Shown: positions 6,353 through 10,903 of the stretch, one piece after another
How the letters are laid out: each line of letters opens with the position of its first letter
How positions within the stretch are numbered: the stretch's first letter is position 1
Assembly (NCBI GenBank): GCA_028691155.1
Contig: JAQUZV010000052.1
Location: 1-10,903, forward strand
Source of the DNA: Victivallales bacterium
GTDB taxonomy: Bacteria > Verrucomicrobiota > Lentisphaeria > Victivallales > SZUA-371
DNA: 10,903 nt
Direction: 5' to 3'
Notes under the pieces: model-generated
Databases searched by the model: none
Told to the model about the DNA's origin: nothing
What the model saw: only the letters and a program-made list of their open reading frames with translations
Position numbers and translations under genes: made by a program

Positions 6353-7024
6353 TTATGCCAACAAATCCGGTCGCCGCCGGGCCGTCCGGAGCCGGGCCTG
6401 TTCCCGCCGCCAGGCGGCGATGGCCCCGTGATTGCCGGAAACCAGAATTTCCGGCACTTTCATACCGCGAAATTCCGGCGGCCGCGTGTATTGCGGATAT
6501 TCCAACATGCCGCCGGCGAACGATTCTTCGACGCTGGATTCGTCGCTGCCCAACACTCCGGGCAACAAACGAACAATCGCGTCGGTCATCACCATGGCGG
6601 CCAGATTGCCGCTGGTCAGCACGTAATCGCCCAGCGACAATTCCCGGTCGATCAAACCGCCGGTGCGGACCCGTTCGTCAATTCCTTCATAATGGCCGCA
6701 GACAAACAACAAATGTTCCTGCTGCGCCAGCTCCGCGGCGATAGGCTGGCTGAACCGTTCTCCCTGGGGGCTGGTCAGAATTACCAGCGTCCGTTCCTTC
6801 CGCAATGCCTCCACCGCTTCAAAGAGCGGCTCGGCCTTCATCAGCATCCCCGGCCCGCCGCCATACGGTTTGTCGTCAACAGTCCGGCGGGCGTCATGGG
6901 TGTAGCAACGCAAATCCACCGCGTTGATCTCCACCAGCTTTTCTTCCCGGGCCCGACCGATAATACTTTCCGCAAACGGGCCGAAGAACATTCCGGGGAA
7001 CAATGTCAGAATATCGATACGCAA
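6353..7024 (-). CDS. trmD: tRNA (guanine37-N1)-methyltransferase
   Basis: TrmD is a SPOUT-fold, SAM-dependent enzyme that methylates G37 next to the anticodon and prevents +1 frameshifts. The 223-residue product is near the short end of the family. Signature stretches are MRIDILTLFPGMF, VDDKPYGGGPGMLMK (49-63), VCGHYEGIDERV (108-119), LSLGDYVL (129-136), the conserved Arg of the knot (R152) and EYPQYTRPPEFRGMKVPEILVSGNH. The SAM-binding knot normally reads SGGELPAM or TGGELPAM but here reads TSGNLAAM (137-144), which changes a conserved Gly and Glu. The TTG start at 7024 gives the canonical N-terminus and directly touches the khpA stop (TAATTG), so translation is probably coupled. The ribosome site is weak (GAGG, 11 nt). 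rimM, often just upstream, is missing. Confidence 0.96.
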   Translation of the reverse strand: MRIDILTLFPGMFFGPFAESIIGRAREEKLVEINAVDLRCYTHDARRTVDDKPYGGGPGMLMKAEPLFEAVEALRKERTLVILTSPQGERFSQPIAAELAQQEHLLFVCGHYEGIDERVRTGGLIDRELSLGDYVLTSGNLAAMVMTDAIVRLLPGVLGSDESSVEESFAGGMLEYPQYTRPPEFRGMKVPEILVSGNHGAIAAWRREQARLRTARRRPDLLA

Positions 7025-7354
7025 TTAGTCGACAACCTCGACTGCGACCCGCTTCTGAATCCGGCCGGCGGCTCCGCTGACCAGCGAACGAATCGCCATG
7101 ATGGTTTTACCCTTTTTCCCGACAATCTTGCCGATATCTTCCTTCTTACACATAATCTTGATGACGTTGCCGCCATCTTCCTTTTCGGAGACGATACGAA
7201 CATCTTCCGGGGAGTTGACCAGGGAACGCACAATATAATCCACGAAGTTTTCCAGGTCTTTGATTCCAGAATCGCCGGAGGAAGGCGATCCGGCCGATGT
7301 CACCGGAGATTTTTCGTCGCCGACGCCGAAAAGTTTTAACAATCCTTTAAACAC
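7025..7354 (-). CDS. khpA: KH-domain RNA-binding protein (KhpA type) with N-terminal extension
   Basis: KhpA proteins are small RNA-binding KH proteins usually encoded after rpsP. Some work with KhpB in cell-envelope and sRNA regulation. The C-terminal 79 residues (31-109) form the family domain, from KDLENFVDYIVRSLV through the GKKG loop (79-82, in IGKIVGKKGKTIMAIRSLV) to KRVAVEVVD. The first 30 residues are extra compared with the usual 75-80-residue protein. They comprise a short hydrophobic/basic stretch (MFKGLLKLFGVG) and a Ser/Gly/Pro-rich linker. The start is GTG 7354 with GAGG about 10 nt upstream, 27 nt after the rpsP stop. No start codon with a ribosome site is visible at the position that would remove the extension. 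The stop codon abuts the trmD start. Confidence 0.92.
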   Translation of the reverse strand: MFKGLLKLFGVGDEKSPVTSAGSPSSGDSGIKDLENFVDYIVRSLVNSPEDVRIVSEKEDGGNVIKIMCKKEDIGKIVGKKGKTIMAIRSLVSGAAGRIQKRVAVEVVD

Positions 7355-7381
7355 GTTGTGATAACCTCACCTTTAACAGAA

Positions 7382-7738
7382 TTATGCCTCGGCCGGAGCG
7401 GCTTCCGCTGCTTTTGCTTCTTCCGCCGCCTTTTTGGCCGCCTCTTCCTTGGCCTTGGCTTTCTTGGAAAGCGACGGCTTCCTGACGATCTCGGAGAGTT
7501 TTTTACCGGATTCGACGCGCTTGACGATGGCGGCACAAGTATCGCTCATGACGGCGCCCTGAGACACCCAGTATTTCACCCGTTCCATATCCACGGATTC
7601 ATCTTTATGCCGGGGATCGTAAAACCCGATAAATTCAATCGCCTTGCCGTCCCGTTGCGCCCGCACGTCGGTTACCACCATGCGAAAGCAGGCATTATTT
7701 TTCGAACCGGTTCTTTTCAGTCTGATCTTGACAGCCAT
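7382..7738 (-). CDS. rpsP: 30S ribosomal protein S16 with charged C-terminal tail
   Basis: S16 is needed for assembly of the 30S body. The core (1 to about 86) is typical: MAVKIRLKRTGSKNNACFRM, VVTDVRAQRDGKAIEFIGFYDP, then VDMERVKYWVSQGAVMSDTCA. At 118 residues it is 25-35 longer than the common form. The excess is a C-terminal Lys/Ala/Glu-rich tail (about 87-118), probably helical or disordered and low in complexity. ATG 7738 has GAGG seven bases upstream. It is the first gene of the minus-strand block, transcribed away from the divergent transporter gene, with its promoter presumably in the spacer 7739-8096. Confidence 0.97.
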   Translation of the reverse strand: MAVKIRLKRTGSKNNACFRMVVTDVRAQRDGKAIEFIGFYDPRHKDESVDMERVKYWVSQGAVMSDTCAAIVKRVESGKKLSEIVRKPSLSKKAKAKEEAAKKAAEEAKAAEAAPAEA

Positions 7739-7846
7739 ATTTTGTCCTCTTTGTTTTCAAAACCTCTATAAATATTTTTTTATCAACCAATATTCTTTAC
7801 GCGATCGTAATATCGTAAAACACTGCCAGCCAACAAAAAGACAAAT

Positions 7847-7874
7847 ACTATAACGCGGCTAAATCATACTGCAA
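7847..7874 (-). promoter_or_regulatory. Candidate rpsP promoter
   Basis: On the minus strand TTGCAG (7874-7869) and TATAGT (7852-7847) are spaced by 16 nt. The -10 matches five of six consensus bases, the -35 only three. Other weak -10-like sequences (TACGAT, GATATT) lie nearer the gene around 7806-7816, so the true start site is uncertain. Confidence 0.35.
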
Positions 7875-7895
7875 CCTCATTTACGGGTTTTTTCG

Positions 7896-7935
7896 ATATT
7901 TTTTCCCATATTCTTTTCCCGCCGGCGGAAAATAT
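7896..7935. repeat. Cluster of ATATT(T/C)TTTCCC repeats flanking a GC palindrome
   Basis: ATATTTTTTCCC (7896-7907) is followed directly by ATATTCTTTTCCC (7908-7920), and GGAAAATAT (7927-7935) is an inverted copy. The second and third copies surround the palindrome CGCCGGCG (7920-7927), so 7914-7932 is nearly symmetric. Two direct and one inverted copy between divergent genes suggest a protein-binding site. No regulator is identified. Confidence 0.4.
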
Positions 7936-7999
7936 CCGGTTTACCGCGTTGCCGACTATGGGTTTTTGTTAAAAAAACGCCATTAATGTTTTTAATCCA

Positions 8000-8026
8000 T
8001 TGCTCCCTGGTTTATATTACTATAAT
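8000..8026 (+). promoter_or_regulatory. Candidate promoter of the transporter gene
   Basis: TATAAT at 8021-8026 is a perfect -10 box. The best -35 is TTGCTC (8000-8005) with a short 15-nt spacer, or ATTGCT with 16 nt, both weak. Transcription would begin near 8033, leaving a leader of about 65 nt. I found no CTGTCAT-type Pho box. Confidence 0.45.
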
Positions 8027-8096
8027 TATCATCTGGAAAAAGCAAAGATAAAAAACACGGATATAAGAAGTAAATTTCAGTAATTACAAGGAAGTT

Positions 8097-10556
8097 ATGA
8101 AGAAAAAAATTAATATTGCCTCACCGATAATCTTCCTGGTGACGGTATTGGCGGTGTTGACGATCCTTACCGGGTGCGGGCAAAACAAGGAACGCCCGCC
8201 GGTAGATGCTCTCAATGTGCTTTCCGGGGCCATGCAATGTGCCTTGCCGGAGGAACCATTTTCCCGGCCGTTGCGGATCGAGGTCCTGGGACCGCGCGAA
8301 CACAGTCTTTTCGGTGGCCTGAAGGAAGCGGCGCCGGTTGCCGGGGCCCGGGTGATTTTCGAGCCGCTGGAAGACTCCGATCTGGTCATTGAACCGAGAA
8401 CGGCGGTGTCCGATCCGGGCGGTGAAGTCCGGGTTACTCTGAAAGCGGGGAAAAAGATCGGAGACCAGTATGTCCGGGTGATTCCGGTTGATGCTCCGGA
8501 CAAGGCCAAAGTACTGCGTTTTGTCACCGGAATCAAGATCAACGGGGCGCGGCAGGAGACGTTGTCCGGAGAATTTATGCCCAACCCGATTGAAGTGCGG
8601 GTGGTGGACGGCAGCGGCCGTCCGGCGGCCGGTCTGCCGGTTTACTTCAAAGTTATTTCCGGCCCGGACCGGAAAAAAGCCGTACTGACGACGGCTACTG
8701 CCGTTACCGATAAAGACGGCATCGCTTCCACCCAGTTGCGGATGGGAAGCAAGACCGGCATTTACAAGATTGAAACCGAGGTAGCCGGCGACAAGCAGCA
8801 GATTCATATCCGGGGGATTGAATTCGAAGAAATGGGATTGGATCTGACGTCGCTGCTGATTGCGGTGGCGGGCGGCCTGGCGCTGTTCCTGTTCGGGATG
8901 AAACTGATGAGCGACGGGTTGCAGTTGGTGGCCGGCGATAGGATGAAGGCGATTCTGGCCTTTTTCACCCGCAACCGTCTGATGGCGGTGGCGGCGGGGG
9001 CCTTGGTCACGGCGGTAATTCAGTCTTCCAGCGCCACGACGGTGATGATGGTCGGATTTGTCAATGCCGGGTTGCTGAATCTGGCGCAGTCGATCGGGAT
9101 TATCTTCGGCGCCAACATCGGGACGACCATTACCGCGCAGATGATTTCCTTCAATCTGAGCTGGCTGTCGTTGCCGGCGATTATTGTCGGCGTGGCCATG
9201 GCGCTGTTGTGCAAATCGCTGATGTCCCGGGGGACCGGGGAAACGATTCTCGGCTTCGGATTTCTGTTTTTCGGGTTGTCGATGATGGGACATGAGCTCA
9301 AATTGATCGGGCAGTTCCCGATGTTTATTCATTTCTTCAAAACTTTCAACTGTGCTCCCGTCAACGGTTATATGCCGATTGGGGCCGTCCTCGGTTCGGT
9401 CTGCATCGGATTGGTGGTGACCGTGATTATTCAGAGCAGTTCGGCGGTAACCGGGATTCTGCTGGCGCTGGCGGCGGGCGGACTGATCGACTTCTACACC
9501 GCTTTCCCCCTTATTCTCGGGACTAACATCGGGACGACCATTACCGCCATCATTGCCTCCATCCCCGCCAACCGGCGTGCCAAACAGGCGGCGGTGGCCC
9601 ATACCCTGTTCAACGTTTTGGGGTCGGTGTTGATGATTTTTCTCCTCTATATCCCGTGGAAAGGTACCGATAAACCGTTTTTCCTTTATCTGGTCAACGA
9701 GTTTACGGGCGGGGATGTCTTTGCCGTCATTCCGCAGAACCTGTGCCGTCATATTGCCATGGCGCATACGATGTTCAATGTGGCGACGGTGGTGGTTTTT
9801 CTGCCGTTTGTCGGCATATTTGTCCGCATCTGCAACTTCTTTGTGCCGGTGCAGAATGATGCGCAGGTTAAGATCACCCGCCTGGAACCCAATCTGCTGA
9901 ACACCCCGATGGTGGCGATCGAGCAGGTTATCAGTACGTTGCGGTATATGCTGCGGGAAGTATGGCACATGATCGACAATACGGTGAATAACAGTTTTCT
10001 GAAGCGCAAGGCGGATGATGAGGCCTTTGTCGAGCTGGAAAAGAGGGAAGAGCGGATTGATGAATTGCAGAAGGAAATTACCGAATATCTGGTCAAACTG
10101 ACCCGGCGCGAACTGACGCCGCCGCAGTCGGAAATCATTCCGCTGTTGATTCACTGTACCAATGATGCCGAACGGATTGCCGATTTGTCGCTGAATATTT
10201 TCAATTTGGCCCGGCGTCTGGAACGGATCGGCAAGCCGATGACGGAGGAGGGGGAAGAAGAGATCAAGCGGATTTTCCACCTGCTGGAAGATCAGGAAAA
10301 AAATGTCATTGCCGCGCTGCACAACACCGATTCGTCGCATATTGTTACCGCGTTGACCGAAGAGCGTTGCATCAATAAGCTGGTCAACGAATTTGAACGC
10401 CGTCACATCAAGCGTCTCCGCAAGGGCGAGTGCGATGCGATGATCGGACTGGTTTTTCTGGACATGATGGCGGAAATGGAACGCATCGGCGACAATCTGA
10501 CCAACGTGGCCGAGCGTGCTCCGGCCATTCAGAAACATTATTTCGAGTTGAGCTGA
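8097..10556 (+). CDS. Na+/phosphate cotransporter (NptA type) fused to N-terminal lipobox and Ig-like domains and C-terminal PhoU-like domain
   Basis: This is an inner-membrane transporter of the Na/Pi cotransporter II (NptA/YjbB) family, 819 residues instead of about 540-600. Residues 1-27 are a signal with lipobox LTGC (Cys27). Two Ig-like domains follow, about 57-145 and 146-243. The second has the Big_1/invasin pattern PIEVRVVDGSGRPAAGLPVYF and TAVTDKDGIASTQLRM. The membrane core begins near 249 and is duplicated: QSSSATT (309-315) with GANIGTTITA (338-347), and QSSSAVT (446-452) with GTNIGTTITA (475-484). The QSSS repeats are the substrate/Na+ signature of the family. Residues from about 600 form a PhoU-like helical domain with NDAERIADLSLN (689-700) and EMERIGDN (793-800), expected in the cytoplasm. 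The ATG has AAGGAAG just upstream. dgt follows 4 nt later. Phosphate as substrate is inferred from family; export or import is undecided. Confidence 0.93.
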   Translation: MKKKINIASPIIFLVTVLAVLTILTGCGQNKERPPVDALNVLSGAMQCALPEEPFSRPLRIEVLGPREHSLFGGLKEAAPVAGARVIFEPLEDSDLVIEPRTAVSDPGGEVRVTLKAGKKIGDQYVRVIPVDAPDKAKVLRFVTGIKINGARQETLSGEFMPNPIEVRVVDGSGRPAAGLPVYFKVISGPDRKKAVLTTATAVTDKDGIASTQLRMGSKTGIYKIETEVAGDKQQIHIRGIEFEEMGLDLTSLLIAVAGGLALFLFGMKLMSDGLQLVAGDRMKAILAFFTRNRLMAVAAGALVTAVIQSSSATTVMMVGFVNAGLLNLAQSIGIIFGANIGTTITAQMISFNLSWLSLPAIIVGVAMALLCKSLMSRGTGETILGFGFLFFGLSMMGHELKLIGQFPMFIHFFKTFNCAPVNGYMPIGAVLGSVCIGLVVTVIIQSSSAVTGILLALAAGGLIDFYTAFPLILGTNIGTTITAIIASIPANRRAKQAAVAHTLFNVLGSVLMIFLLYIPWKGTDKPFFLYLVNEFTGGDVFAVIPQNLCRHIAMAHTMFNVATVVVFLPFVGIFVRICNFFVPVQNDAQVKITRLEPNLLNTPMVAIEQVISTLRYMLREVWHMIDNTVNNSFLKRKADDEAFVELEKREERIDELQKEITEYLVKLTRRELTPPQSEIIPLLIHCTNDAERIADLSLNIFNLARRLERIGKPMTEEGEEEIKRIFHLLEDQEKNVIAALHNTDSSHIVTALTEERCINKLVNEFERRHIKRLRKGECDAMIGLVFLDMMAEMERIGDNLTNVAERAPAIQKHYFELS

Positions 10557-10560
10557 GATC

Positions 10561-10903
10561 ATGTCTGCCGGTATTATGGCCTGGAAACGGTTGTTGTCGC
10601 CCCGGCGTCTCGGCAAAGCCGCCGGCGGGGAACTGGTTGGCGGGCGTTCCCCGTTCCAACAGGATTACGACCGGATCATTTTCAGCTCCGCCTTTCGTCG
10701 GCTGCAGGATAAGACCCAGGTTTTTCCGCTGGCCGAAAGCGACTATGTCCGGACCCGGCTGACGCATAGTCTGGAGGCTTCCTGTATCGGCCGTTCTCTG
10801 GGGGCTCTGACCGGGGTTCATATCTGCCGCCATCACGATGTCGGCAGCATTGAGCCCAGTGATATCGGGGCGGTGGTGGCGGCGGCGGCGTTGGCGCACG
10901 ACA
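10561..10903 (+). CDS. dgt: Deoxyguanosinetriphosphate triphosphohydrolase, N-terminal 114 residues (cut by window edge)
   Basis: dGTPases of the HD superfamily split dGTP, and in some members other dNTPs, into the nucleoside and triphosphate. The visible part has the characteristic RSPFQQDYDRIIFSSAFRRL (29-48), then QDKTQVFPL, and RTRLTHSLEAS with the first metal-ligand histidine H69. The HD pair lies at the very end (LAHD, H113-D114). The rest of the catalytic domain is beyond the window. ATG 10561 is 4 nt after the transporter stop with no clear Shine-Dalgarno sequence; an in-frame ATG at residue 6 (MAWKRLL) is an alternative. The tight spacing suggests co-transcription and translational coupling with the transporter. 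The exact dNTP preference cannot be read from this part. Confidence 0.93.
   Translation, partial: MSAGIMAWKRLLSPRRLGKAAGGELVGGRSPFQQDYDRIIFSSAFRRLQDKTQVFPLAESDYVRTRLTHSLEASCIGRSLGALTGVHICRHHDVGSIEPSDIGAVVAAAALAHD

Larger units (their letters stand above)
7739..8096. other. Divergent intergenic region between rpsP and the transporter gene
   Basis: This 358-bp AT-rich stretch separates two divergent transcription units. I see no convincing gene in it. It holds a perfect TATAAT for the plus-strand gene, weaker promoter candidates for rpsP, and a cluster of short repeats around a GC palindrome (7896-7935). No terminator is expected because both units leave the region. Confidence 0.8.

Noticed and set aside
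6510..6535. Glu instead of Asp at the TrmD position of the proposed general base (EESF versus EDSF)
   Set aside because: As I recall the family, many TrmD proteins read DESF or EESF here, so this alone is not evidence of lost activity.
7644..7853. A 69-codon plus-strand open frame overlapping the start of rpsP
   Set aside because: It is mostly antisense to rpsP, has no ribosome site and no conserved features.
7739..8096. A riboswitch or small RNA gene in the divergent spacer
   Set aside because: I found no recognisable aptamer core, tRNA-like fold or terminator that would close an independent transcript.
8121..10616. An 831-codon open frame on the minus strand opposite the transporter gene
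   Set aside because: Its protein is rich in Arg, His, Gln and Pro with no family motif, while the plus frame has clear transporter and PhoU motifs. It is a codon-bias shadow.

Overview
The window is bacterial chromosomal DNA, moderately GC-rich, and dominated by translation genes. Two conserved bacterial clusters sit head to tail on the minus strand. In transcription order they read rpsP-khpA-trmD-rplS-rnhB, then thrS-infC-rpmI-rplT-pheS-pheT (7738 down to 1). A divergent pair on the plus strand, from 8097 to the right edge, holds a large Na+/phosphate cotransporter-type protein and the start of a dGTPase. I see no tRNA, rRNA, CRISPR array, insertion sequence or phage gene. A lipobox and predicted periplasmic domains fit a Gram-negative-type envelope. 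A PVC-group bacterium, perhaps Lentisphaerota, would suit the gene order and ThrRS type, but this is a low-confidence guess that needs a phylogeny.

The minus-strand block runs about 7.7 kb with small gaps. It encodes ribosomal proteins S16, L19, L35 and L20, initiation factor IF3, threonyl- and phenylalanyl-tRNA synthetases, the tRNA m1G37 methyltransferase TrmD, a KhpA-type RNA-binding protein and RNase HII. It is probably cut into sub-operons. A strong extended -10 promoter overlaps the thrS stop codon and should drive infC-rpmI-rplT. A very stable hairpin plus U-tract lies between rplT and pheS, leaving almost no room for a separate pheS promoter, so it looks like an attenuator. infC has its best Shine-Dalgarno sequence in front of an ATC codon, the classical IF3 autoregulation arrangement. 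rpmI next door has no ATG at its expected start either. rimM, usually between khpA and trmD, is absent.

The 358-bp divergent intergenic region (7739-8096) carries candidate promoters in both directions and a cluster of short AT-T-CCC repeats in direct and inverted orientation.

The most unusual protein is the 819-residue transporter at 8097-10556. It has a lipoprotein-type signal, two Ig-like (Big_1/invasin-like) domains, a duplicated NptA-type Na/Pi cotransporter core with two QSSS motifs, and a C-terminal PhoU-like domain. A dGTPase gene follows four bases later and runs off the window.
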